A stretch of 64,000 bases of DNA. Source: Azolla pinnata (lineage: Eukaryota > Streptophyta > Polypodiopsida > Salviniales > Salviniaceae). A program made the position numbers and the translations under genes. The notes under the pieces were generated by a model. That model ran no database searches, was not told where the DNA came from, and saw nothing but the letters and a program-made list of their open reading frames with translations. Shown in pieces: positions 36,848 to 47,710 of the stretch. Location of the stretch: the NCBI GenBank assembly GCA_037176905.1, contig JBBBWG010022111.1, positions 1-64,000 of the forward strand. Reading direction: 5' to 3'. Position 1 is the first letter of the stretch. Each line of letters starts with the position of its first letter.

Positions 36848-39800
36848 ATGGCCATGGATGCTGCAGCTCTGTGCGGGAGTTTCCGCAATTGCACCGGAAA
36901 TTCCATAGCCTTGCGTCGTCGCATTACGGCTTCTTCGTCTTCTTCTGCCACCGTCGCATGCTCAGAGGTGGGTCTTCTGGGGGTTTCCGTGAGTGTTTCC
37001 TTGATCTACACCTTTCCTTCTTCTTCTTCTCTTTTCTTGTTATTCTTTGTTTTCCTCCTTATTGTCTGAAGCTAGCGCTAGGTTATTCCTGAACCTGATG
37101 TCAAACATCGATCCTTGATCATTATGTTTAGTCTCCTTTATTGTCATATTATTAAATAATAAGCGCCCTAGTTCTTAAGCATCTTGCTCAGAATCAACTA
37201 GGCTCAACACGCAGTAAAAACCTTGTATTTTCAGCCATTCATGTGCTATGGTATAGGTATACATACATGCATACATACATATGTGTGTGTGTGTGTGTGT
37301 GCGTGTGTGCGTGCGTGCGTGTGTGCGTGTACCAAATTCTATAAACATTGAGGATCTTCACAAGTGTGTTACAGCAATTTCTGTCTTCTTTCTAGGGTCA
37401 TTATAAACCTGGCACAAAGTTCCCATTTTTACTTCAGTTTTCTCGTTGCTTGAAAAAATATTTGGATTATTCACTAATGTGTTAAGATGATTTCCTTCTT
37501 CATCGTTATAAACCTTTTGCAAAATTCCAATGTTTTACTTCAGTCTTTTGTGTTCTTTAAAGATGAGGCTATTCGGTGTTAAACTTCTAGAGTTAAAATT
37601 CATCATGTGTTATACAGTTAATCCATCATAATACTGTATTTATCTTTTCTGTCAAACTTCTAGCCTTATTTTGAAGATTTTTCATATGTTATAGAGTTGA
37701 GTTCATTAAGCTAACATATAGAATTTTTTCCTGCTAAAATTCTGGGCTTATATTCAAGTTTTGTTGTCTGTTTCATTGAATTCATCTTTGCAATGGAGAG
37801 AAATATGGATCTATTAAATGTTTAGCAGTTTCTACCTGGAATGCAATTACGGAAGTCAACACAAGATCGATACTCATGCTTACTCTATAAGCCATATATG
37901 GACTTTTTATGGAGTGCTTTATCGAGTTCAGCTCCAGGATTCAAATGTGAACCTTTAGATAAAGAATTGCAGTTACAGGAGAGCCAGAAGGGCCGAGAAG
38001 GAGCAGAAGTACACAATTGGCTGCTTTCAAGTGATCGGCTACGGCGCATTCGGCTCACATATTTTGATGCAGGAAATGGTGCTCAAGCTTTCAACAGCCT
38101 TCTCTATCCGCATTATAAGTGTGTTTCTTCACTGTCTGATTTTCATAACATATGCTTCTTATTTTTACTTAATCCTTTGCTTCTTTTTTCATATACTTCC
38201 CTTTATTTTTTAATGGGTTGTTTAGTGGTGGTCTATATGAAATAAGTCACAACTTTAATCAACATGATCCTCTACCCACATTATACATGTGCTTTTTCGC
38301 TGTCCGATTTTCATTGCATCTGCTCTTTTTTTGCAGTTCTTCCAGTATGTTTTCAAATGTTTGCTCCTATTTCTCATGGGATGTATATGGGGAGCCTGTA
38401 TGACATAAACAGGATGTTTGTGTACGACATATAGATATACTAGGAACCTCGTGAAAGAGATGATTTTGAATTATGGCATTGACACATTTTTTCTATATGA
38501 TATACAGATATACTAGGAACCTCATATACTTGGGATCTGGGGAATGATATGGTTCTGAATTTGTTTTCAAAAATTTATGGTCATATGCTTTTTGTAGTCC
38601 TTTCCTACTGTTCTCAAACACTGGCTCCTTTTTTTTCATGGGATGTATATGTAGTCTGTATGACATAAACACATGTTGTTATGTCTGATATATAGATATA
38701 CTAGGAAACTGATGAAAGATATGTCTCTGGACTATGGCTTAAACATGGCTATAGTGTATGACATGTAGATGTACTAGGAATCTGCTGAAAGCTATGCTTC
38801 TGGACGAGTTTGTAAAAATTGTGTTGTGTATATGTGTGGTTATTTCACGTCATAGAAGCTTACCTTGAGATTTATCGAAGTGTCTTGACATGACTCATGA
38901 TATGCGTGCAGATTTGACTTACCCTTGCTAGGCATTGACCTTCTTTCTTTTGGCCAAGAGAAAATACTGTGTGTCGTTGATTTTCAACCATTGTCTCAGG
39001 AACTGGAGTATCTTGAAAAGTATACATCTCAATTGACTCCCATTCGCGATCAGTTTGCCAAGCATTGTAGCAGAATGAGAAAAGACATCTACAATGAAGA
39101 CATGTTCTTTTCTAAAGAGTTGATATTCTACCGCTCAAGCAATGGAGCTGCTGATCCAGCATTGCAGGTAACCTGATAGGTACTTAAGTTCTGATTCTTC
39201 TAGGATGTCGAAAAAGGCAGCTTTGAGATAAGCAGCGTTATTGCCTGTAAATGTACAAACATTTTTGGAATTAGACATCACATCTCCTCAATTTGACAAA
39301 TGCAGAGAGACAGAAAATGCAAAGACGTATGGGAATGTAAACCAAGGTGCAACATAACACACTGATTTAGAAAGAGACACTGATGCACAAGCGCCAGGAA
39401 ATACATAGGTTGGGATCTTTAAGAATTCAAAGTGAAAAATTTCAATTCATAAGGATTGGAAACTGAAAGTGCCCTTGAATTTCGAAATATTCAACGCATG
39501 ACAACCCAAGGCCTGTAATGCAGAAACACCCAAACACATCGAGACAGATAGAAGTGCTTGTTTTGTAAGAACAGTTGTGCATCTGGGGCTAATGAGCAGT
39601 TTGGTTAGGATACTAGAAGAAGATTCGAGCAATTATTGCAATGTAGAATTTGAAAGATACCATTGAATCATATCTTTCAAGCCATGTATGCTCACATTTA
39701 GGGAATAAATAAAAATTAAAAGAGGGCTTTCTGGTGCTGTACATGTGTCAGAGTGCTCCACAACATACGGTCAAGGATCATTTGACGATCTAAGTTTGTT

Positions 39801-40287
39801 GCTTTCCTAATGTGTCCAATCGGAACATTAAAAGTATATGATTGGTGGAGCGATGGTCTTTTATGTGTGCCTGATAGGTTCCTGATGGATCATTCTTCAG
39901 AGTGTACAAAGCTTATGTGATGAGCTATCTGAACTTATTGAAGTCGACAGATCCACAAGATGACCTCTCTTTTCAAGAATATGTGAAAAGCCGGCAAGCT
40001 GGTTACGATACTTACTCCTTCACTCGTGACCCAGCCCTTAAATTCCTTTCAGCATATTTTGGAGAAAAGGTAGCTTACCGTGCCTTCCTCTTATGTTAGT
40101 TTGATATTGTGCATACATATTTCTTTCTTTATACTTGTGTCGGTGTTTAAAATTCACGCGTTTCAATATTGCTTTGAATGATAAGCTTTAGTCCTTAAAA
40201 AAAAAAATTTATATCGTTGGCTTTCTGTACCAGTGGAGCAAAAGAATGGCTGTGGAGTTTCTTTTTCCCCTCACAGAAATCCAGTAA
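36848..40287 (+). CDS. Plastid ferredoxin-dependent bilin reductase, PebB/PUBS-like rather than HY2
   Basis: Five exons, 36848-36967, 37829-38118, 38912-39167, 39878-40069 and 40234-40287, give 303 residues. Exon 1 is a Ser/Arg-rich plastid transit peptide (MAMDAAALCGSFRNC, RRRITASSSSSAT). The rest is the FDBR fold, whose members reduce biliverdin or dihydrobiliverdin with electrons from ferredoxin to make phytochrome or phycobiliprotein chromophores. Diagnostic stretches are RLRRIRLTYFDAGNGAQAFN and LYPHYKFDLPLLGIDLL, with Asp139 and Asp146, then VVDFQPLSQ and the late TRDPALKFLSAYFGEK (Asp273). The Asp in GID corresponds to the catalytic Asp of PcyA and PebB, a position where plant HY2 has Asn. 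The small last exon (WSKRMAVEFLFPL) closes the protein as in PebB. The exon 2 acceptor is a CAG/TTAG pair three bases apart, so one Gln may be optional. The exact product (phycoerythrobilin-, phycourobilin- or dihydrobiliverdin-type) cannot be read from the sequence. Confidence 0.88.
37255..37331. repeat. CATA then (GT)n/(GTGC)n microsatellite in bilin reductase intron 1
   Basis: CATACATG units change to a GT run with interspersed GC. The sequence is alternating purine-pyrimidine throughout. Confidence 0.95.
38100..38315. repeat. Duplicated exon 2 end and donor in bilin reductase intron 2
   Basis: The real border CTCTATCCGCATTATAA|GTGTGTTTC (38102-38127) is repeated 169 bp downstream as CTCTACCCACATTATACATG, and both continue into a matching CTGTC.GATTTTCAT. 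The spare donor has decayed. Confidence 0.8.
38341..38800. repeat. Imperfect repeats in bilin reductase intron 2
   Basis: The motif AGATATACTAGGAA occurs near 38431, 38505 and 38694, with a variant near 38767. A longer block (TCATGGGATGTATATG and GTATGACATAAACA) pairs 38375 with 38637. Copies differ by many changes. Confidence 0.75.
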
Positions 40288-40332
40288 AAGAATGGCTGCA
40301 GGTTTTGTTTTCCCTCACACAAATCCAGTAAA
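40240..40332. repeat. Tandem copy of the bilin reductase last exon including its stop
   Basis: The 46-bp unit beginning AAAGAATGGCTGTGGAGTTT (40240) and ending at the stop region CCAGTAA is followed at once by a diverged copy from 40286 that also ends CCAGTAA. The copy lies in the 3' untranslated region. Confidence 0.85.
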
Positions 40333-41569
40333 TGAAAAAATCGTTAAGAGCAAACATAAAATTCATTGCAACATCTGTGAATTATAAAATCCCATTGATT
40401 ATATTGGAATGGATATTCTTTGTTCATCACAGTCTGTTAATACCTATCATCCTGATTGCTACATTGAACTATAAACCCCCCATCGATTTGAGTGGGAATT
40501 GGAATTTGGAAATCTTTGTTATGATACTGCTTACTATTTGAGGTTCTTTTGGAAGCATAAGTTCAATTGAAGTTTTTTTCTCATGGGTACAAATTTTGAC
40601 TAACAAGTTAAGCAGATCCATTCTAATGCGCAGGATAAAACACATATAACTGTTTTCAATGCCACATACTTTGATGTTAGCCTAAAGTCACAAAAACAAC
40701 TAGAGCACGAGTTGCTTATTCTTTCCTTAATGATATTTGCCTTGGAAGCCAAAGATTTCCTCATACTTTGCCAAGGCATCTATTGTAATAAGAATCGAGT
40801 GACCAGTCGCCAATGACAGAAAAGACCATATTGAGAATATGATGTGAAATATAATCTACTCCATGTTAATCCAAATTTGTACTAGACTCTGATATGAAAA
40901 TGTTCTCACCCATAAAGACAGGAAAACGATACAAAGGGATCTGTCAAGCCTACCAAAAAGGAAGAGAAAACTTGCTCAAAGTTGCACGATAAAAGAGGTC
41001 GGATGTAAACACCCCGAATGCACATAAATGCTGCCACTGTCATGTTTCAATGCAAACATACATTTACGAAAAAAACAGAGGAGTTTTTACAGCCGCATAA
41101 TTGATTATCAGATATGACTTTATCCTTTAAAACAATGATCAAGGATGGTGTCTTATTGATAACCTGCTATGAGACTAATTAGAACCAAAATTTGGGGTAA
41201 TGGGATTTAGGAACTCAGATCAGGACATGCTGGTTTATTATCAGTAAAAATAACAAAATTTTATGTTACTAGGTCAAAATTTTATGTCAAAATTTTGAGT
41301 AGAATTCTGTAGGTTATTTCATAAAACATGAATCTTAAGCTTGTAGAAAGCAATAACAGTGATCTGCTGCAAGCTTTTCCCCAACATAGGCATGCAGTAG
41401 AATATAGCTTCAAGCCTCTGCTATTTCATTTACATTGATCAATCTTACCAATAAGAGTTTTATTTCACAACTCCATAGCTTGTACATAATCTATATATAT
41501 ACATATACACATATATATAAAATGCAGCGGTGATGATGCCTTCCAAGCTGTGATATAAAACACTGAATC
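40333..41569. other. Intergenic, nothing recognised
   Basis: Convergent 3' flanks of the bilin reductase and SAR1. AT-rich, with no coding frame that resembles a known family. Confidence 0.55.
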
Positions 41570-43370
41570 TTACAAATACTGCGATAACCACTTGAATCCT
41601 TCGCCATACCCTGATTTCCTTACAATGCTACACATGAAAACTTCAATAGGCCTCACATTCGTATCCTCAAGATTTACTTTTCCTTTACCAGTGGTGTAGT
41701 TGGAAAGCCCCAAATAGTATCTGAGCTCTTCCTCTGATACAGCAATCGGTATATCTATCTTGTTCCCGAGAACAAGAAACGGCACACCAGCCAATGAATC
41801 ATCAGAAAGAAGCCCATCCAGCTCTTTCTTCGATTCAGGAAACCTCTCTCTGTCAGCTGCATCAATCAAATATACAATTCCATCTACCTACATTTGACAC
41901 ACAAAAAGCAATAATCATCTTTCAATGACTTTGAACCTCCTTTACCCTGAAAAATATCCAGATAGCTCATCTACTCAAAAATCTCATGTCAGCTGTGTGA
42001 CCCACTCTTTGCTACATCTGCCCCATTTTTTTCCCCTATTATCTTTTGGCAGGCTAGATGGGCGTTTGGGTAAGCCAATAAATACTCGTAGTTAGCTCTG
42101 CATTTTTCCTTATTAATATTTTTACCTTTGCATAATAATCTTTCCAGATTCTTCTTGCAATCTGATGGCCGCCCAAATCAAAGGCTTTGAACTTTATTTT
42201 TCCAATAATTAATTCTTCCGAAGTAGGATGTTGAGTTGGCTGATGTTGAACTAATCTCTGCACAAAGCAACGTCAATTATTCTACCTTTCATTTTTCAAT
42301 GCAATTCTCGGGAGCCAAACCTTTCCAAGAACAGGACAGTTGACTAATCCATACACAGTAGAAGAATAATGCATGAACATCACGTCAAGTATTAATTTAT
42401 TCACTAAACCAGTAAATGGGCAAGATATATCACCTAAGTCTTTCCTTTCGTTACTCATTTGAACATGCATAATCTCAATTTCACAATAATGTGATTGAAA
42501 TCTCTAAAAAATTTTAAGACAACACTATGAACTGTGCAAACTCTGAATACAATACAAAACATGCAAACACCTCCATGATACAAATAAATAATATCATGAC
42601 ATGCAAAGATACAATCGACTGTAATTAAGAAAAGAAAATTCTGTTTATCTGTTTCCAGAGAAAAAAATCCCCGGGGCCACTTTGAAAATGCATGCAGAGG
42701 CATTCAATACTTACTATTTTGTCTATGTTAATCAAATACTTTGATCAATGTTTTTGGACAAGTTTGGTCATCAGGATCCTAAAGAAAAACCATCATAATT
42801 ATCTTGTTGATTAAAAACTCTGTTAAACGTTTTCAGTCAAGCTTTTTCATAAGCATACAACTGAAAGAATCATCATAAATTTTAGCAAAATTTGTTCTTT
42901 CCTTTATCACTTTCCAATTTTCTGAAACACCCACTATCCAGGAGACCGGATTAATTCACAATAACATCAAGCTCTACTTTCTGATTTTCAAACACTGGAT
43001 ATTTAATCAATTCAATAGTAGAAAGGAACTCTGAATTCTCAGAAAAACCAGTTCTTATTCAACTTCACACAGAAATATTCGCTCTATCAGAGAGAGAGAG
43101 AGAGAAAGAGAGGGAGGGAGAACTCTGAAAATTATAACAACCGAAGACGGATTCCAATGATCCTGTGAAAGAACAGCACAAAGAAAGAAAGAAGGAGGCA
43201 GCCATGGTCGTTGAAGAGATGAGTTTTTTTTTTCTTTTTACCTCATCCATGAGCATGTGAAGCAAGGTCGTCTTTCCTGCGTTGTCGAGGCCGAGGAAGA
43301 GGATCTTGGCCTCCTTGTTCCACAGGCCAAGAGAGGCGAGAAGGCCATAGAACCAGTCCACAAGGAACAT
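41570..43370 (-). CDS. SAR1: Small GTPase SAR1 (COPII coat)
   Basis: Three exons, 43370-43242, 42257-42126 and 41887-41570, give 192 residues, the size of plant SAR1. The start [17 protein letters not shown] is the SAR1 amphipathic helix that inserts into ER membrane. P-loop GLDNAGKT is at 27-34, switch II DLGGH at 70-74 and NKID at 129-132, with CSIVRK near the end. SAR1-GTP recruits Sec23/24 and Sec13/31 to ER exit sites and triggers vesicle scission. All residues expected for nucleotide binding are present. The sequence between P-loop and DLGGH ([20 protein letters not shown]) is nearly invariant in plants. The start codon is preceded within five bases by a long GA run on the coding strand. 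Confidence 0.97.
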
Positions 43371-43371
43371 C

Positions 43372-43374
<3 letters not shown>

Positions 43375-43428
<54 letters not shown>
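43375..43428. repeat. (CT)n run, (GA)n on the SAR1 strand, at the SAR1 start codon
   Basis: About 54 bp of uninterrupted CT dinucleotides directly upstream of the SAR1 ATG. GA/CT runs are common in plant 5' leaders and bind GAGA-type factors; the position here is unusually tight. Confidence 0.97.
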
Positions 43429-43431
<3 letters not shown>

Positions 43432-43475
43432 TGTCTTTGCCTGTGAATGCGCGACTAGAGAAAGGCGGAAGGCTT

Positions 43476-43504
43476 AGCGTTTAGGGTTTAGGGTTTAGGG
43501 TTTG
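43476..43504. promoter_or_regulatory. TTTAGGG run (telo-box) in the SAR1 promoter
   Basis: About three and a half copies of TTTAGGG on the plus strand, read as AAACCCTAA on the SAR1 strand, about 105-135 bp upstream of the ATG. This motif is a known plant promoter element (telo-box) of growth-related genes. A function here is inference. Confidence 0.6.
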
Positions 43505-43822
43505 GGATGGTACGATTTGGATTCAAAAGCAAGAATCTTGGGTTGGAATCTCCTGAAAGCTTCCAGATAGATATGCAACTGAGAACCAAGCAGCTGTTCA
43601 CAGAGACAAAGAACAGAGTGCTTCCATTGATTTCAGAATCAATGGGGGTTTATGATTCACTCACAGGTCTGCTCCGGATGATTCATTCGCTCATTCTTTC
43701 GTTTACTGGGTTTTGTGTGAGAGGAATTCAGCAGTCATGCAATTTGCTCCAGCGGAGCAGAAGAACCCAACAGCATCAACATTCGAAGAAGAGAAGACCC
43801 AACAGAAGCTTTCTCTGCTCCA

Positions 43823-44310
43823 AAACCCTAATCCTAACCCTAACCCTGACCCTAAGCCTAACCCTAAACCCCAACCCCAACCTTATTCTAACCCCTAACC
43901 CTAACCCTAACCCTAACCCTAACCCTAAACCCCAAGCCCAACCTTATTCTAGCTCCTAACCCTAACCCTAAACTCCAACCCCAACCTTATTCTACCCCTA
44001 ACCCTAAACTCCAACCCCAACCTAACCCTAACCCTAACCCTAACCCCAACCCTAACCCCAACCCTAACCCTAACCCCAACCCTAACCCTAACCCCAACCC
44101 TAACCCCAACCCTAACCCTAACCCCAACCCTAACTCTACTCCCAACTACCCCCAAGCTCTAACCCCTAATTGTAACCCTAACCTAACCCCAACCCCAACC
44201 CTAACTCTATTCCCAACTACCCCACGCTCTAACATTTGGCCCCTAACCCTAACCCTAACCCTAACCCTAACCCAGGTTCTAACCCCAAGGCTAACCCTAA
44301 CCCTAACTCT
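43823..44310. repeat. Interstitial telomere-like array, mainly 6-bp CCCTAA and CCCCAA units
   Basis: About 490 bp dominated by CCCTAA and CCCCAA hexamers, with scattered CCCTAAA and CCAAACT variants and short unique breaks near 43950, 44140-44165 and 44205-44240. Land-plant telomeres are normally TTTAGGG; a hexamer array of TTAGGG/TTGGGG type is atypical. It lies between SAR1 and HVA22 and is clearly internal. Confidence 0.95.
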
Positions 44311-44779
44311 TTTTCAGAGCTGGAACAATCACGACTCGGGATGGTGTTTCGACGAATAGTGAAATCTCGAAGCGTATTCTCCGGAACAAAATCTTATCCA
44401 TACATCCATACATGCATACATACATATACAAGCGAAGAGCTTGGGAATTTTTCTTGCAGTTCAATCGTATGCCTGTATGCCATCATAACAGACAGATCAC
44501 AATCGGCAAGCGACCTGGTCCCAATCGTCCATAGATAATACATATACTCGATGTCGAAGTCAGCAACAGCAGCAGCTCGCAATGTATCATGCTAATGGCA
44601 GCCAGTTGCTGTACCGACACTGCAGTGCGATCGATCATCTATGTACAGATAACATAACATTGGCATGGGATAGGGATTCTATCGACCGCTTAGCATATGC
44701 CAAGGGGTGTGATGATTTCAAGCCCATATGAATCGCGAGAACCCGTTCTCCAAGCTTGACGCCCTGGTCATCTGTAGAG
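44311..44779. other. HVA22-like 3' flank
   Basis: Unique sequence between the telomere-like array and the HVA22-like stop, with a short CATACATA run at 44395-44428. No gene seen. Confidence 0.5.
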
Positions 44780-46560
44780 TCAGTTTCTGAAGCCTTCCGC
44801 GGAATAAGAAGCGGCAGCCGGCCCCACCAACGTTCTCGATGACCGAGAGATTTGCCCGGGGCGTCCAAGCATCATCTGGATGGTTCTTTCCTGGTATCTC
44901 TGGAACAGTTCGGTTTGGACAAAGCGATCGTACAGATAGGATGCACCATTGAACTGCGGCAGCACCAGCCAGCACGCCGCCATCGTCTTCAGCTTCCCCC
45001 AAAGCGGTATCCTGAGGGGGAGAAACAGAAGAAGAAACGAGGACACTCGATCACTAGCTGGTTGGGCCCCATAACCTTCTTGGCATTATACACATCCTAT
45101 GTATGTGCTGGCATCATCGCCGAAGCTGCATGTTTGCTTTGTATTCATCCGAAGCAGATGAGCCACGGCAATCACATGGCAATCGAATGATTTATCGATG
45201 GATGGATGGACCCATCGATCGATCGAACGATGGATGGACCGATCGATCGATCGAACGATGGATGGAACAATTGATTGACCGTCACATATATCTACAGTAT
45301 CGATCTTGTTCTTTTGGTCATGGCACAACTTGCAGATAACCCTGGCATATTCATTTATCAGGATCGCCACTTGGGTATCGGATTCCTGCCTCCATACTGG
45401 TGTTGTTCTTAGAAGAAACTGCACTCCATTCTTGATTGTGGCTAACAGATGCATTTTGCAATGAACACGTTCGATAACTTTGGCATAGTTCACAATCTGG
45501 TAGTGGAAAACGGCCTGCGAAAACCTTCCAAATCATCCAAGAGCAGAGGGGATAAGTTGAGAAGTACCAGTAGAATAGCCTCCCAAGCGATAGCTCTACG
45601 AGGGTGGCAAGCGAGTAGATCACCCAGTATGTCAACCACTGCTTCTGGTCGGCTTGATCACAGCTCTCGATCGCCTCGATCGACGCCATTCTGCAGCGAT
45701 TATCCCGATTCGACTTAGAGTGCGATCAGCAAAGAAAAACATGGATCTATGGGGAAAAAAATCATGAATCTCATCTCATGAGACAAGTACGAACTCGCCG
45801 AAGCTTCCCGTTCTTTTGTACATTTTATCTCATCTCATCTCATGAAACAAGTATGAAAAGCATGAATCTTAATTTGCAATCAGTCTGGTTCTTTTGTACA
45901 TTTTGTTGCTAGTAGTTGGTTTTTTTTTCATCAAATTATGGTATGAAAGAAGAGGATGCCAAAGAAAAATACTCACAGAGGATAGAGGATCATAAGGCAA
46001 ATCCTGTTCAGAAACAAAACAAAAACCAAAAAGAAAAAAACAGCCGATGAAACGCGTCAGGTTTGTGGGATCGATTCCATGCAGTTTGAAAGCTTACAGC
46101 AAGTTTTTCTAGACACTTTAGGATGAAATAGTCACACCAGCATTTGCATACAGTCCTAATTTAACTAGTAAACCATATCTCATCTGGGGCTTTGTGTTTT
46201 CCCCCTCCCAAACATAGTACTTTGAACAATGCTGCATAAGCAAAAAATTGCATCCTTCATGATCGTCGATGAGCTCATGAGAGAGCGCGAAATTTCCCAC
46301 TTTCAAATGCCGTTCGATCCAGCCACCGTCGATCTTGTTTCTTCCGATCAGAGGATTGCTTCATGAGCCATAGATACATATTTACATGCATATATATATA
46401 TGCATAGAACCAAGTAAGGAAGCTTTTGTTAATGCAAATGAATCAGAAGAGAAACTGGACTTGCCAGAAATCGGATTGTGACTAATAAACTAGCTACATG
46501 ATTCTTAGCAATTGAGAGATCAACACACATCAAGAGAGATCAACACACATCAAGAGAGAG

Positions 46561-46598
<38 letters not shown>

Positions 46599-46667
46599 GC
46601 ACCCGAAGATGATGTCGAAGTTGTTTAAGAATGCAGAGACAACTGTGACGAGCAATGAAGAGGACAT
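44780..46667 (-). CDS. HVA22-like protein (TB2/DP1/REEP family)
   Basis: Four exons, 46667-46603, 46003-45977, 45690-45568 and 45011-44780, give 148 residues from ATG to TGA. The order matches HVA22: an N-terminal helix (MSSSLLVTVVSAFLNNFDII), the hairpin ending MILYPLMASIEAIES, then QWLTYWVIYSLATLVEL, and CWLVLPQFNGASYLYDRFV. REEP/DP1/HVA22 proteins insert as wedges in ER membrane, shape tubules and affect vesicle traffic; barley HVA22 is induced by abscisic acid and stress. The 27-nt exon 2 (GICLMILYPL) is easy to miss, but both its borders and its phase fit. The C-terminal 50 residues are basic and family-variable. Intron 1 has an AG run at 46556-46595, and intron 3 has an ATCG-rich duplicated stretch at about 45190-45265. 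Confidence 0.9.
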
Positions 46668-47710
46668 GGCTAGCTTGCTCCATGTCTCCTCCTCCACACT
46701 TCACAACTTATAAAATCATCGAAAAGCGTCATCGTCGTCTTCATCATCATCCGAAGCTCTTGGAGACCAAGCAAAGGAGATTCCCTTTTTCCTCGAGTTA
46801 AAAGCAAGGGACCCAAAACCAGCAAGAAACCTGGGATAGATATATACTGCTCACCTGCTTGTTTGTTTCCATGGCTTGTCTGGTGATGAACCAGACCATG
46901 GCATCCATTTTCTTTTCATCTCCAAAGGCATACAGCTTTCATCCCATTTCCCTTCATACGGTATTGGATGTCGATCAAATGGAATTCTTGCCATTGCTCC
47001 AACATTTGCCAGATGCTCCTCTCTGTACTCTTCTGTTGATTTGATCCTGTTGTCCATACAGATTACATACATTCCATCTGTGCATTCAGCCTTGCGGAAT
47101 AAGTGGTGATAAAAGATCTCAGGAAAAAAATGATGCCATTCCTTTTTGCCTCGGCAAAGTTTGCGTGACAAATTCCCCTTTGAAGATGCTCAGAAAGCTG
47201 AAGGGCACCTTTTTTTCTGAAACTCAAGGTTCTTGCTACCAAGCTTCCTCACAAATACATGGACACTGGCTGCTCACACTTTTCATTGTTATCTAATGTA
47301 AAAATCTCAAGGAACAATTCTCAACACATTCAGGACTGCATCTGCACTTTGTATCAGAACTTTATACAAAAGGATGGAAGTCTCAAGACAAGCGTGTTTT
47401 TACAAAGTGCTCTCAGTAGGTATATACATTCCCAATCAGAAACTGAGAAGAATTGTTGATGTTTCAGAAAAGCAAAGATCCATCTGATGAAAATGGAGCT
47501 TCGAGAAAAGGAAAGCTCCACTCTTTCATCTCTTCTACCAAAATTTACAACATCTAGAGCAAGCTAGGATACACATAACAGTATGAAAACATGTTGGCAC
47601 TGCAGATCCTGAAACGATAGATGGGGCTTCTTTTCAGCTTCACATAGACATATACCCTTCTATCATCTTGCAAAGCCGATTGCAAATCGAATTGAACAAT
47701 GTACATAGCC
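46668..47710. other. Intergenic, nothing recognised
   Basis: HVA22-like promoter side and U-box gene 3' flank. The longest minus-strand frame (46851-47171) has no ATG start and no family resemblance. Confidence 0.5.

Noticed and set aside
36074-37092. Open frames of up to 223 codons around the second microsatellite
   Set aside because: Same cause: repeat translation. Only the ATG at 36848 leads into a recognisable protein.
36848-40287. Identification of the bilin reductase as HY2 (phytochromobilin synthase)
   Set aside because: The catalytic-site neighbourhood has GID as in PebB/PcyA instead of the HY2 CAN-type sequence, and the C-terminal exon fits PebB better.
43476-44310. A true chromosome end
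   Set aside because: Intact genes lie on both sides and the array is short and degenerate.
43507-44330. Open frames with repeated Asn-Pro or Val-Arg dipeptides
   Set aside because: They are translations of the telomere-like hexamer array, not proteins.
46851-47171. Minus-strand frame of 106 codons between HVA22-like and U-box genes
   Set aside because: Begins with TTG and shows no family resemblance; probably chance in the 3' flank.
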